Assembly: GCA_937934115.1 (NCBI GenBank)
Contig: CALHAH010000003.1
Coordinates: 1-37,500, forward strand
From: an uncultured Thermoanaerobaculum sp.
Lineage (GTDB): Bacteria; Acidobacteriota; Thermoanaerobaculia; Thermoanaerobaculales; Thermoanaerobaculaceae
Length of the DNA: 37,500 nt
Reading direction: 5' to 3'
Shown: positions 1-8,156 of the stretch, piece by piece
Position numbering within the stretch: the first letter of the stretch is position 1
How the letters are laid out: every line of letters starts with the position of its first letter
Program-made: the position numbers and the translations under genes
The notes under the pieces: model-generated
What the model saw: only the letters and a program-made list of their open reading frames with translations
What the model was told of the DNA's origin: nothing
Database searches by the model: none

Positions 1-325
1 GGGGGGCACCCGCCGCGCCCACCCGCCTTGAGGATCCCGCACGCCCAAAGCCCGCAGCGGCAAAGCCGGATGCGCACTCCACCCACCTATGGTTGGCTTC
101 GCTGCCGCAGCTACGACACAAGCCGCTGCGTGGCTTTCCCACAGCCGGCCCAGGAGCGACGAGAGGCAGGAAACGTCTTCCCCCCACAGTTCCCACCGCC
201 ATTCCCGTGCGTTCCAGGTCGCGAGGAACGCATGCGTGGACCTAAAGCTGCCCGGCGGGGGAGGCTGCGGCGGCTTGCGGGTTCGCCCCCACAGAGCGTT
301 AAGGGGTAGGAAAAACGGGCACCTG
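1..325. other. Unassigned stretch with several potential hairpins
   Basis: I see no open frame here that resembles a protein. The stretch can form ordered hairpins: 54-59 with 100-105 extended by 64-67 with 95-98; 106-111 with 125-130; and a perfect 8-bp stem 208-215 with 225-232 around a 9-base loop. A five-base A run at 311-315 lies just past the DUF2062 stop, but no GC stem precedes it to make a terminator. It could be a structured non-coding RNA, or the 3' trailer of the minus-strand operon. I looked for tRNA, RNase P, tmRNA, SRP and 6S landmarks and matched none. Confidence 0.3.
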
Positions 326-784
326 CTAGGAGGGGCGCTGGTGGCGGGCGGCAAGCCAGCGAACCGTAAGGTACACCGCGGCTCCACCCACCAGGGAGCA
401 CAGCGAGGCCCCTGCAGTCCAGTTGAGAAACAGAGGAACAAGGGCGGTCCCTTGCGCCTGCCAAAACGACGTGTCCAGGAGATCGGCCATGGGGGGGAGG
501 TGGACGGCAAGAGGCACGGGTTTTCCGGTGATACGCTTTCCCAAGGAAATCGCCACCAGCGAATACGGTGCTAGCGTCCAGGGATTTACCAAAAGAGTTC
601 CTAAAAGCACATCCACCTTGTTGAGTCGAAAGGCGAGAGCCAAGACGAAGGCTAAGACCGTGTGTAACCCTAAAAACGGCGAAAGGCTAATGGCCACCCC
701 GCAGGCCCAGGAAGCCGCCAGCACGTGGGGGGACTGGTGGCCCAAAGCCTGGGTGAGCCGGCCCTCCAGTGTGCGCCAGTTCAT
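326..784 (-). CDS. DUF2062 small integral membrane protein
   Basis: A 152-residue membrane protein. Residues about 24-86 show the DUF2062 pattern: a small-residue-rich hydrophobic helix with LSPFLGLH, then a second segment with LLVNPWT. A third hydrophobic stretch lies at about 112-145. The family is widespread and its biochemical role is not established, so no function is assigned. The ATG at 784 overlaps the lon stop codon by 4 bases (ATGA), so it is the last gene of the flippase-nrdR-hsp20-lon run and is probably translationally coupled to lon. Family assignment is good; membrane location is inferred from hydrophobicity. Confidence 0.82.
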   Translation of the reverse strand: MNWRTLEGRLTQALGHQSPHVLAASWACGVAISLSPFLGLHTVLAFVLALAFRLNKVDVLLGTLLVNPWTLAPYSLVAISLGKRITGKPVPLAVHLPPMADLLDTSFWQAQGTALVPLFLNWTAGASLCSLVGGAAVYLTVRWLAARHQRPS

Positions 785-3201
785 GATTTGGTGCCGGGGA
801 GCAACTGGCCAGTTTCAGCCACCGCCGCTGGGGCCTCGGGGGCCGCACCGGGGCGTGGGAGCAAGGCCAGCTGCAGCACTTGGCTTGCCTCTTCCACCAA
901 ATGCACCTTGAGCTTGCGGCGCAAAGGCGCGGGCAGCTCGCTAAGGTCACGCTGGTTTTCTTTGGGAATGCAAACTTCGTGGATCCCTGCCCGCAGTGCC
1001 GCCAGTAGCTTTTCCTTGATGCCGCCCACCGGCAGGATTTGGCCGCGTAGGGTGATTTCCCCGGTCATGGCCAAATCCCGGCGAACGGGTCTTCCCGACG
1101 CTACGGAGGCCAGGGCGGCCAGCACGGTAATGCCCGCCGAGGGTCCGTCTTTGGGGATGGCACCCGCCGGCACGTGAACGTGAAAGGAGTGGTTTTCGAA
1201 AAACTCCCCCGGGATGCCAAAAGCAGCAGCGTTAGCCCGCAGGTACGAGGCTGCTGCTTGCGCCGATTCCTTCATCACCTCGCCTAAGTGGCCGGTGAGG
1301 CGCAGCTCCCCTCTTCCCGGGAGGGCTAAGGCCTCCACGTGGAGGATGTCTCCGCCTACGGGTGTCCAGGCCAGACCCGTAGCCACGCCCACTTGGTGTT
1401 CCCGAAGTTGGGTTTCCGGGAGGTACTTTATGGGTCCCAGGAACTTTGCCACTTGCTTTGGCGTCACGCGCACGCGTACGAACTTCCCCTGGGCAATTTT
1501 GGTAGCCACCTTGCGGCAAATGGCGCCAATTTCCCGTTCGAGGTTGCGCAAGCCAGCTTCCCGGGTGTAATGACTGATGAGGAACTGAACTCCCTTCTTG
1601 CTAAACACGATGGCTGCGGGCGAAAGCCCATTTTCCTCGATTTGTTTGGGGATCAGGTGACGAAAAGCAATGTGCAACTTTTCTTCTTCCGTGTAGCCGG
1701 AAAGCCGCAGCACCTCCATGCGGTCCAAAAATGCCGGGTGAATGGTTTCGGTGACGTTGGCGGTGGCGATAAACAGTACCCGGGAAAGGTCAAAAGCCAC
1801 GTCCAAGTAGTGATCGCGGAACGTGGAGTTTTGTTCGGGGTCCAGCACCTCCAAAAGTGCCGCCGATGGGTCCCCGCGGAAATCAGCGCCGATTTTGTCA
1901 ATTTCATCCAGCATGAACACCGGGTTGGCGGTGCCTGCCTGATTAATGCCTTGGATGATGCGGCCAGGGAGGGCACCCACGTAGGTCCGCCGGTGACCCC
2001 GGATTTCCGCCTCGTCGTGCACTCCTCCCAGGGAAATGCGTACGAACGTGCGCCCCAAGGCACGGGCAATGGAACGCCCCAAGGACGTTTTGCCCACACC
2101 CGGGGGGCCCACGAAGCAGAGGATGGGACCTTTTCCTTCGGGTTTGAGCTTGCGCACTGCCAAAAACTCGATGATGCGCTGCTTGATCTTTTCCAAGTCG
2201 TAGTGGTCCTGGTCCAGGACCTCGCGGGCGTTGTTGAGGTCCAAGTTATCCTCGGAGTAAATACCCCAAGGTAACCCCAAAAGCCAGTCCAGATAGGTGC
2301 GGATGACCGCCGCCTCTGCCGATTCCGGCGAGGTCATGCGTAAGCGCCGCAGCTGCTTTTCCGCCTCTGCCCGAGCTTCTTCGGAGAGCTTCTTCTGCGA
2401 CATCATTTCCTGGAAGCGGGCAATTTCTGCTTCCACATCGTCGGTTTCGCCCAGCTGCTTTTGGATGTGCTTGAGCTGCTGACGGAGCATGTATTCGCGC
2501 TGGGTTTTGTCCATTTCCCCCTGCACTTGTGAGGCGATTTGCCGCTGCACCTCCAAAAGCGCAATTTCGTGCTCTAAAAACTCGTTGACGATGCGCAAGC
2601 GGGCCTTGAGGTCCATGGCCTCCAGAACCTTTTGCGCATCGGCAGGCTTCAAGTTGAGGTTGGAAGCCACCAGATCAGCCAGGCGCGCGCCGTCATCCAG
2701 TTGCGCAGCGATGAGCATGACTTCCGGGGAAATTTGCTTGCCCAGCTCCGCCACCTTTTCCAGGTTGCCGCGAATGGTGCGGATAAAGGCCTCTACCTCC
2801 AGGTCGTTGTGGTCCGTGGGGGGTTCGTCAAGCCTGGTGATGCGTACGCGAAAAAAGGGGTCTTCTTCCACGTAGTACTCCACCTGCGCCCGACTGACCC
2901 CCTGCACCAAGATGCGCATGGAACCGTCGGGGAGCTTCACCATGCGGGTAATGGCCACCACGGTGCCTACCCGGTAGAGGCCCTCGGGGGAAGGGTTTTC
3001 CTGGGTGGGGTCTTTTTGCGTGAGGACCAGAAAGAGCCGGTCGGAAGCGGCCGCCACGTCCACTGCCGCCACCGAGCGGGGCCTGCCAATGGAAAGCTGG
3101 ATCATCACGTAAGGGAAAAGCACCACGTCCTTCAGCGCCACCGCTGGAAGAACGTCGGGGATGGATATGGTTTCTTCCACTCTGAGGTTTTTCTCGCTCA
3201 T
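781..3201 (-). CDS. lon: ATP-dependent Lon protease
   Basis: Full-length 806-residue cytosolic Lon, which unfolds and degrades damaged or regulatory proteins. The N-terminal substrate-binding domain covers about residues 15-210 and a helical linker about 210-350. In the AAA+ module, Walker A GPPGVGKT is at 365-372 and Walker B FMLDEID at 429-435. The C-terminal serine protease domain has Ser688 in PKDGPSAG and Lys731 in GGIKEKL, 43 residues apart as in the E. coli Ser679/Lys722 dyad. The ATG overlaps the hsp20 stop by 4 bases, and DUF2062 overlaps its own stop. Pairing with a small heat-shock protein suggests a protein quality-control operon. No CIRCE-like repeat was seen upstream. Confidence 0.97.
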   Translation of the reverse strand: MSEKNLRVEETISIPDVLPAVALKDVVLFPYVMIQLSIGRPRSVAAVDVAAASDRLFLVLTQKDPTQENPSPEGLYRVGTVVAITRMVKLPDGSMRILVQGVSRAQVEYYVEEDPFFRVRITRLDEPPTDHNDLEVEAFIRTIRGNLEKVAELGKQISPEVMLIAAQLDDGARLADLVASNLNLKPADAQKVLEAMDLKARLRIVNEFLEHEIALLEVQRQIASQVQGEMDKTQREYMLRQQLKHIQKQLGETDDVEAEIARFQEMMSQKKLSEEARAEAEKQLRRLRMTSPESAEAAVIRTYLDWLLGLPWGIYSEDNLDLNNAREVLDQDHYDLEKIKQRIIEFLAVRKLKPEGKGPILCFVGPPGVGKTSLGRSIARALGRTFVRISLGGVHDEAEIRGHRRTYVGALPGRIIQGINQAGTANPVFMLDEIDKIGADFRGDPSAALLEVLDPEQNSTFRDHYLDVAFDLSRVLFIATANVTETIHPAFLDRMEVLRLSGYTEEEKLHIAFRHLIPKQIEENGLSPAAIVFSKKGVQFLISHYTREAGLRNLEREIGAICRKVATKIAQGKFVRVRVTPKQVAKFLGPIKYLPETQLREHQVGVATGLAWTPVGGDILHVEALALPGRGELRLTGHLGEVMKESAQAAASYLRANAAAFGIPGEFFENHSFHVHVPAGAIPKDGPSAGITVLAALASVASGRPVRRDLAMTGEITLRGQILPVGGIKEKLLAALRAGIHEVCIPKENQRDLSELPAPLRRKLKVHLVEEASQVLQLALLPRPGAAPEAPAAVAETGQLLPGTKS

Positions 3202-3626
3202 GGCTCTCCTGTGTCCACCGGGATGGGAATGGGTTGGGGTGACGGCTCCTGCTCTTTTGGCAGGCGCACCTCCAACACCCCACGGCTAAAGTTCGCACGG
3301 CTCGCACGACCCTGCACCTTGTCCGGGAGCGCCACCTCCACTTGAAAAGGTCCGTAGGAGCGCTCCACTTGAAAATAGCGGCGACCGGGGGCGGGTGCTG
3401 GCTTTTCCCCGGAAATCTTAAGCTCCTGGCCGGCAACTTCCACTTTGAGGGAGGTAGGATCGGCACCGGGGAGGTCAACCCGTACCACGATCTCGTGATC
3501 AGTGGCTGCCACATCCACCAACGGATAGAAACCGCTTATGGGTCTGGCCGCTACCTGCTCCAAGATTTCCCGCAGGTGCTGGCGGAAATGGATGAGCTCC
3601 ACGCCAAAGGAAACCCTTCGCTTCAT
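3198..3626 (-). CDS. Hsp20 small heat-shock protein
   Basis: 142-residue alpha-crystallin-domain chaperone, expected to hold unfolding proteins without using ATP. The alpha-crystallin domain spans about residues 36-128: it includes VDLPGAD near the start, a beta-strand with LKISGEK, and the typical end pattern ANFSRGVLEVRLPK. A short N-terminal arm and a Pro-rich tail complete the protein. The ATG overlaps the nrdR stop (ATGA) and the stop overlaps the lon start. Being directly next to lon, it could present aggregated clients to that protease; this is inference from gene order only. Confidence 0.93.
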   Translation of the reverse strand: MKRRVSFGVELIHFRQHLREILEQVAARPISGFYPLVDVAATDHEIVVRVDLPGADPTSLKVEVAGQELKISGEKPAPAPGRRYFQVERSYGPFQVEVALPDKVQGRASRANFSRGVLEVRLPKEQEPSPQPIPIPVDTGEP

Positions 3627-4081
3627 ACCTCGAGTTTGCGCAAACGCTCCAATTCCCGATGGAATTCCTCAAGGTCTTGAAAACGCCTGTACACCGAGGC
3701 AAAGCGCACGTAGGCTACCTGATCCCGTTGTCGCAGCTCCTCCATGAGCACCTCGCCAATTTCCCGCGAAGACATTTCTCGGTTGTTCTTGCGGTTAATG
3801 AGTGCTTCCACCTTGTCGGCCATGGCTTCCATATCGGCCATGCTCACCGGCCGCTTTTCGCAGGCCCGGACGAGGCCAGCAATAACCTTGGCGCGGTTGT
3901 AAGGCTCCCGACGGCCGTCACGCTTGACCACGAGGGCCGGAGAATCCTCGATGCGCTCGTAGGTGGTATAGCGCTGGCCACAAGCCAGGCACTCCCGCCG
4001 TCGGCGCACCTGGGTGCCTTCCGCCAGCTCTCTGGAGTCCACCACCCGGTCCTCCCCGTGGCCGCAGTAAGGGCAACGCAC
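3623..4081 (-). CDS. nrdR: NrdR transcriptional repressor of ribonucleotide reductase genes
   Basis: 152 residues, the usual NrdR length. An N-terminal zinc ribbon has Cys3-x2-Cys6 and Cys31-x2-Cys34, followed by an ATP-cone domain over about residues 49-139. Known NrdR proteins sense ATP/dATP and bind NrdR boxes upstream of nrd operons. The start is GTG at 4081, 8 bases after the flippase stop, with a GAGGTGA ribosome-binding site; the stop overlaps hsp20 by 4 bases. No ribonucleotide reductase gene is in the window, so its targets lie elsewhere. Co-transcription with hsp20 and lon would tie dNTP control to proteostasis genes. Confidence 0.96.
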   Translation of the reverse strand: MRCPYCGHGEDRVVDSRELAEGTQVRRRRECLACGQRYTTYERIEDSPALVVKRDGRREPYNRAKVIAGLVRACEKRPVSMADMEAMADKVEALINRKNNREMSSREIGEVLMEELRQRDQVAYVRFASVYRRFQDLEEFHRELERLRKLEV

Positions 4082-4089
4082 AATTCACC

Positions 4090-5076
4090 TCAGGGCTTAA
4101 CCTGGCGCACCTGCCGCCAAGAAAAGCCCACCATCAGCATATACCCGAAACCCACCAGGCTGACAGGGACAAAGCAAATTACGTGGTGCAAGAGGGCAAA
4201 AGCCGTGGCCGGCGGCAAGGGCCAAAGGGCAATGGTTGTCAGCGCAAACTGCGTGGCGGCGTGAAAGCCCCCCACCCCTGCGGGAGTGGGAACTGCCAAA
4301 CCAACAACGCTCACGGCCAGGACCAACGTGGCGTCCCGAAAAGGCAACGTTCTGGCAAAGGCTTGCGCCGTAACCGCCACCTGCGCCACAGCTAGCCCCC
4401 AGGTTACCAGGCTGGCGAAAACCAGCGTCAGGGCATGCCGTGGGTTGCCCCAAAAGGCAAGGCCCGCAAAAAGCTCCTGCACGAAATGCACCAGGCGCTG
4501 GCCCCAGGTGCTTTTTGCCCGCGCTGAAAGCCACAGAACGATCGCCTCGCGGGCCGTAACCAGGAGAACCAAGCCCATACTGAGGACGCCTACCGTGCCC
4601 AACGTCCACAGAAGCGAGGGCAGCAAAGCCTCTCGCCCCTGTTTTCCCGTCACCAGGGCCACTGTAAAAAGGAAAACCACGGTGAGGAGGTCCAAAAGCC
4701 TTTCCGCCACGATGGAAGCTATGGTGGCGGCGGGGGGGAGACCTGCCCGTGCGGAAAGGAGCAGAGGACGAACCAGCTCACCCAAACGTGCAGGTAAAAC
4801 TGTGGAGGTTGCGAAACCGGCAGCGGTGCAGCCGGCCAAGGTGGAAAAAGGAGGCTTCCCGACGCCGTGCAACAGCAGGGCCCAGCGCCAAGCGCGAGCT
4901 CCGTAGGAAGCGAGAGCCAAAGCCACGGCTGCCAACGCTGGTGCAAGCTTTACTGCTGCCAACAGTTGTGCCACCTCTTTCAAGGAAACCTTGCGGAAGA
5001 AAAACCACAAGAGCACCGCGGCCGCCGCAAGGCTTGCGGCCATTCGCAGGGCGTTTTGCGATCCTTTCCCTATCAT
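4090..5076 (-). CDS. Flippase-like integral membrane protein (UPF0104, LPG-synthase TM family)
   Basis: 328-residue polytopic membrane protein of the lysylphosphatidylglycerol-synthase transmembrane family (UPF0104, AglD-like). It has about eight hydrophobic segments and conserved polar spots, including LPARLGELVRP in the first third and VPTPAGVGGFHAA near the C-terminus. No C-terminal aminoacyl-transfer domain is present, so it is a stand-alone membrane domain; relatives are thought to move lipid-linked substrates, but the substrate here is unknown. The start is set at the ATG at 5076; an upstream in-frame ATG at 5169 would add a Pro/His-rich, non-hydrophobic extension that looks non-coding. 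It appears to be the first gene of the nrdR-hsp20-lon operon and is divergent from the deacetylase-family gene. Confidence 0.78.
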   Translation of the reverse strand: MIGKGSQNALRMAASLAAAAVLLWFFFRKVSLKEVAQLLAAVKLAPALAAVALALASYGARAWRWALLLHGVGKPPFSTLAGCTAAGFATSTVLPARLGELVRPLLLSARAGLPPAATIASIVAERLLDLLTVVFLFTVALVTGKQGREALLPSLLWTLGTVGVLSMGLVLLVTAREAIVLWLSARAKSTWGQRLVHFVQELFAGLAFWGNPRHALTLVFASLVTWGLAVAQVAVTAQAFARTLPFRDATLVLAVSVVGLAVPTPAGVGGFHAATQFALTTIALWPLPPATAFALLHHVICFVPVSLVGFGYMLMVGFSWRQVRQVKP

Positions 5077-5146
5077 GGCCACCAAGGGTAGCCCAACGGG
5101 AGGTCCGCGGGAAGGGTGGTGCCTGGGGCGGGGCGAGCTGGCGTGG

Positions 5147-5152
5147 TAACTT
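5147..5152 (+). promoter_or_regulatory. Candidate extended -10 box of the deacetylase-family gene
   Basis: TAACTT preceded by TGG makes an extended -10 (TGnTAnnnT). It sits 7 bases before the GTG at 5160, so the predicted transcription start falls on or next to the start codon. No convincing -35 box and no Shine-Dalgarno sequence are present. Confidence 0.4.
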
Positions 5153-5159
5153 AGGCTCT

Positions 5160-6107
5160 GTGCGCGCATTGAGCCTATGCTTGACGCACCCGGATTGTGG
5201 CCTGCACGTGCCGTTTTGGGGTCACCCGGAGAGGGTCGCGCGTCAAGAGGCGGCTTTGGCAGGTGCTCGCAGGGCTGGGTGGCGGGAAGAAGTTCCAGAC
5301 GTGGACGAAGGGGTGGTTGTAGCGGCGGTGGAGCGGATCCACGACCCCAGCTTGCCCCTCCGTTTGCGGGAGGCGTGTAAACACGCCCCGACTCTCTTCG
5401 ACTGTGCGGATAACCCCATTGCCCCGGGCACCTATCGCGCAGCCGTAGCAGCGGTGGCTTGTGCTTTGGAGGGTTTGGGGCGGCTTCGTGCTGGCCGAGC
5501 TTTCCGGGTTTTTGCTGCCATTCGCCCCCCCGGGCACCACGCCACGCGTTCCCAGGCTATGGGCTTTTGCTTTTTCAACAACGCGGCGGTGGTGGCAGAG
5601 GTGGCGTGCGCTCAGGGTATGGGACCGGTGGCCATAGTGGATTTTGATGTGCACCACGGAAACGGTACGCAGGAGCTCTTTTACCACCGCAACGACGTGT
5701 TTTACCTCTCGGTGCACCGCTACCCGTTTTACCCGGGAACCGGGAGTGCGGATGAGGTAGGTGTAGGTAAAGGGCGCGGCTTTACCCGCAACTTTCCCCT
5801 TGCGGCCGGTGCTGACGATGACACGTACGTGGAGGCACTCAGCTTCGGCTTGGAGGAACTCACGAAAGCAGTAACCCCGCAACTGTGGCTGGTCTCTGCC
5901 GGTTTTGACGCCCATGAGCTGGATCCCTTGGGGGGCATGGCGGTGACCGCAGCGGGGTTTGGCCGGATCGGCACGCTTTTAGCGCAAGCTGCTGCTGGAA
6001 AACCGCTCCTTGCACTGCTCGAAGGCGGGTACCACTTAAAGGCGCTGGAGGAAAGCGTGGCGGCTTTTTTACTTCAGTTGGTGGGGCCGGGGGAAGCAGG
6101 GACGTGA
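5160..6107 (+). CDS. Histone-deacetylase-family (class II-like) hydrolase
   Basis: 315-residue arginase/deacetylase-fold enzyme. Landmarks: GHPER near the N-terminus (21-25), the catalytic pair His126-His127 in RPPGHHA, zinc ligands Asp163 and His165 in DFDVHHGNGT and Asp250 in SAGFDAH, and the active-site Tyr291 in EGGYHL. All catalytic residues appear present. Bacterial members deacetylate polyamines, acetoin-pathway proteins or other acyl-amides; the substrate cannot be read from sequence. I chose the GTG at 5160 because homology starts there (THPDC, then GHPER) and a -10-like box lies immediately upstream. The open frame extends further upstream only through the antisense of the flippase gene. 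Confidence 0.9.
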   Translation: MRALSLCLTHPDCGLHVPFWGHPERVARQEAALAGARRAGWREEVPDVDEGVVVAAVERIHDPSLPLRLREACKHAPTLFDCADNPIAPGTYRAAVAAVACALEGLGRLRAGRAFRVFAAIRPPGHHATRSQAMGFCFFNNAAVVAEVACAQGMGPVAIVDFDVHHGNGTQELFYHRNDVFYLSVHRYPFYPGTGSADEVGVGKGRGFTRNFPLAAGADDDTYVEALSFGLEELTKAVTPQLWLVSAGFDAHELDPLGGMAVTAAGFGRIGTLLAQAAAGKPLLALLEGGYHLKALEESVAAFLLQLVGPGEAGT

Positions 6108-6118
6108 TCTCCATCACG
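6103..6118. promoter_or_regulatory. CRP/FNR-like 16-base palindrome
   Basis: CGTGAT-CTCC-ATCACG is a perfect inverted repeat with the spacing of CRP/FNR-family sites (TGTGA-N6-TCACA). It overlaps the stop codon of the deacetylase-family gene and is centred about 145 bases upstream of the predicted start point of the Ig-repeat gene. No CRP/FNR regulator gene is in the window. Confidence 0.4.
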
Positions 6119-6220
6119 GAATGAGCGCGGCAGGGAAAGGGTTTGTGGGCAATCGCGGTGGCAGTGCTGCCGCCTTTAGCGGCTGGAACCCCAGTGGCAG
6201 GGCGGGAAACCTCACTGGGC
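6108..6220 (+). other. Intergenic spacer with hairpins upstream of the Ig-repeat gene
   Basis: A near-perfect 8-bp hairpin at 6157-6174 (GGTGGCAG against CTGCCGCC) is followed by only three Ts, so it is a weak terminator candidate for the gene before it. A 7-bp inverted repeat, CCCAGTG at 6190-6196 and CACTGGG at 6213-6219, ends directly at the -35 box at 6221. I could not match it to a known riboswitch: the c-di-GMP and cobalamin consensus elements are absent. Confidence 0.35.
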
Positions 6221-6249
6221 TTGACTTTCTCGGGAACGGCCCTTAATGT
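6221..6249 (+). promoter_or_regulatory. Sigma70-type promoter of the Ig-repeat gene
   Basis: TTGACT at 6221-6226, a 17-base spacer, then TAATGT at 6244-6249. The predicted start point is near 6256, giving a leader of about 39 bases containing AGGAGG at 6282-6287, 7 bases before the ATG at 6295. Confidence 0.55.
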
Positions 6250-6294
6250 AAAAGCAAGATGCAGAGGGGAGCGGGACCGCAAGGAGGAGCAGCC

Positions 6295-8070
6295 ATGAAA
6301 GCATGGGGTAAGTATGCGCTTTTAGCAGTGTTTCTGCTGGGCTTTTCCGCGGTGGAAGCCTCGACGGTGCGTCGTAGAGCAGCAAGCCCCGGTCCACCCA
6401 CGGAAACGGTGTTTGCCATTGAAACCCCTGCTCCTGGTGCCACGGTCTTCGGCATCGTGGAGGTGAAGGGATTTGTGTTGGACCCCAGAGGGGTTTCCAA
6501 CATTCGTTTGGTCATTGATGGGGTGGTGCGTCATGCCGTGGATATGAACCAGCCCCGGGAAGACCTGCGGCGCAAGTACCCTGGGTTTTTTGGTGAGGGT
6601 GCGCCTGCGGACGTGGGCTTTTCCGGCTCTTTTTTGGCTTCCGCCTTGAGCAGCGGTGAACACACCCTGGCCATAGAAGTGACTTTTGCCGCTACGACCG
6701 CGCCCGGGGGGGAGCCAGCCAAGGCCATTTTGGGGGTTCGCACCATCGTGGTGGACAACACCCGCAACCAGCCACCGTTGGGTGGGCTGGATAACCCTGG
6801 CGATCCCTCCACCGGGGGCATGCAGGTTTACCTCTCCGGTGTGTACCCCATCACCGGTTGGGCCTTGGACGATCAGGGTATCCGTCAAACCACCGGTGCG
6901 GATGGCAAAGTTCGGGCGGACATCGAGGTACTCGTGGATGGCCGTGTGGTGGGGCAAGCCATGTACCCCCTGCCGCGGCCGGATATTGCCAATGCCTATC
7001 CGGATGTGCCCGGCTCCGGCAGTTCCGGCTTTCAGCTGAACTTGGATACCACCCGTTTTGCCAATGGCATGCATCGGGTGGCGGTACGCGCCTGGGATAC
7101 GGCGGGTGAGTCCCGCATTTTGGCTGAGCGGGAGGTGTACTTCCAAAACCACGAGGGGACCAGTCGCGCCCTGGGAGCCGTGGACTGGCCGCCAGCGGGC
7201 GGGTTGTTTTACGCCAAGCTGTGCTCGTTTCCGCTCTCCAGATACGAGGAGTACGACTTCGTGTATCACCACCTGGACTGGATTTCCGGGTGGGTGTTGG
7301 ACGTCAACGAAAACAACGCTTTTGAAGGGGTGGTTGCCGTGGAGCTGCTCCTTAACGGGGTCTCCGTGAAGAAAACCGACGCCTGGGGTGATAGCAGCCG
7401 CGGGCCGCGTTACCAACTGCCCCTGCTCACCGCGCTGGGAGCCAAGGTGGATGCCAACATTTACGGCATCGAGCGGCCGGACCTTCTGTACCAATTCCCT
7501 AATCTCCCCTATGACGCCCAGCGTGCCGGGTTTTTCTTTGTCATTGACACCAACTACGAGCTCTTTGGCACCAATCGCTTGCACCCGGGTTTGAACTACA
7601 TCAGCGTCCTGGCCCATCGCAAACATTCCACCACGCCCTTTACGTTGTTGGCCAACCGACCGGTGTTTGTGGGTTGCGACCACAACGCCAACATCCCCAC
7701 CATTGGTAACCTCGATAAGCCCGGATGGCACGAGCCGGTGAAGGGGCTTTACACGGTGAAGGGTTGGGCCGTGGACACCAACGCGTCTTCGGGGAATTAC
7801 GGCATTACGCGCTTGAACTTTTACGTGGACGGCATTTTGGATGGCTCGCTCGTGATTGGTGATCCCACATTCGCCATGGATAGCCCCGACGTGAAGGCCC
7901 TTTACCCTTGGTTGCCAGCCCCTTACGTGGAGCACGCGCGTTTCGAGTACGTCTTGGACACCAGCAAATACAGCGACGGTATCCACACGTTGGTGGTGGA
8001 AGCGGTGGATGGGCAGTCCTTTAAGAACCAGTTCATCCAGCGCCAAGTGGTGTTCAACAACCTTAACTGA
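6295..8070 (+). CDS. Secreted protein with four tandem Ig-like repeats
   Basis: 591 residues. An N-terminal signal peptide (MKAWGK, then a hydrophobic core ending near AVEAS at 23) is followed by four repeats of about 120-150 residues, resembling bacterial Ig-like domains. Each repeat opens with a beta-strand pattern around a short GxVxDxxG stretch (GFVLDPRG, GWALDDQG, GWVLDVNE, GWAVDTNA), has a V/L-D/N-G turn, then a motif with D-[LIV]-x3-[YF]-P (EDLRRKYP, PDIANAYP, PDLLYQFP, PDVKALYP), and closes with G-x-H or G-x-N before a final strand. No enzyme motif or anchor is seen. It is likely extracellular or periplasmic; role unknown. The ATG at 6295 has a strong ribosome-binding site; an earlier ATG at 6259 sits at the predicted transcription start and is rejected. 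It is monocistronic and ends at a terminator. Confidence 0.85.
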   Translation: MKAWGKYALLAVFLLGFSAVEASTVRRRAASPGPPTETVFAIETPAPGATVFGIVEVKGFVLDPRGVSNIRLVIDGVVRHAVDMNQPREDLRRKYPGFFGEGAPADVGFSGSFLASALSSGEHTLAIEVTFAATTAPGGEPAKAILGVRTIVVDNTRNQPPLGGLDNPGDPSTGGMQVYLSGVYPITGWALDDQGIRQTTGADGKVRADIEVLVDGRVVGQAMYPLPRPDIANAYPDVPGSGSSGFQLNLDTTRFANGMHRVAVRAWDTAGESRILAEREVYFQNHEGTSRALGAVDWPPAGGLFYAKLCSFPLSRYEEYDFVYHHLDWISGWVLDVNENNAFEGVVAVELLLNGVSVKKTDAWGDSSRGPRYQLPLLTALGAKVDANIYGIERPDLLYQFPNLPYDAQRAGFFFVIDTNYELFGTNRLHPGLNYISVLAHRKHSTTPFTLLANRPVFVGCDHNANIPTIGNLDKPGWHEPVKGLYTVKGWAVDTNASSGNYGITRLNFYVDGILDGSLVIGDPTFAMDSPDVKALYPWLPAPYVEHARFEYVLDTSKYSDGIHTLVVEAVDGQSFKNQFIQRQVVFNNLN

Positions 8071-8093
8071 GGCTTTCCTTGAGGTTAACGTAA

Positions 8094-8117
8094 GCGCCCC
8101 GGCTGGGGCGCTTTTTT
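8094..8117 (+). terminator. Rho-independent terminator
   Basis: A 7-bp GC stem, GCGCCCC and GGGGCGC, around a GGCT loop is followed by six Ts at 8112-8117. It lies 24 bases after the stop of the Ig-repeat gene and is the clearest terminator in the window. Confidence 0.93.
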
Positions 8118-8132
8118 GTGCCAAAATGGCGC

Positions 8133-8138
8133 TACAAT
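8133..8138 (+). promoter_or_regulatory. Candidate -10 box of the oxidoreductase-pcnB-ligA operon
   Basis: TACAAT matches the -10 consensus at five of six positions and lies 18 bases before the ATG at 8157, with GGAGGGAG (8147-8153) as ribosome-binding site. The -35 region overlaps the preceding terminator T run and is a poor match. Confidence 0.5.
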
Positions 8139-8156
8139 GCCGGGCGGAGGGAGACG

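Noticed and set aside
1-325. RNase P, tmRNA, SRP or 6S RNA gene
   Set aside because: None of the conserved strings (for example GAGGAAAGTCC for RNase P) occurs on either strand; only generic hairpins are seen.
4749-5159. Long N-terminal extension of the deacetylase-family protein (frame open from 4749)
   Set aside because: It is antisense to the flippase gene and basic/low-complexity; homology to the family starts at the GTG at 5160.
6108-6220. c-di-GMP or cobalamin riboswitch before the Ig-repeat gene
   Set aside because: A GCCACTG-like string and GGGAAA are present, but the order and the conserved loops of neither family can be found.
6322-8124. 600-codon open frame antisense to the Ig-repeat gene
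   Set aside because: It mirrors the real gene, has no recognisable domains, and no start signals; the plus-strand gene has promoter, ribosome-binding site, signal peptide and terminator.
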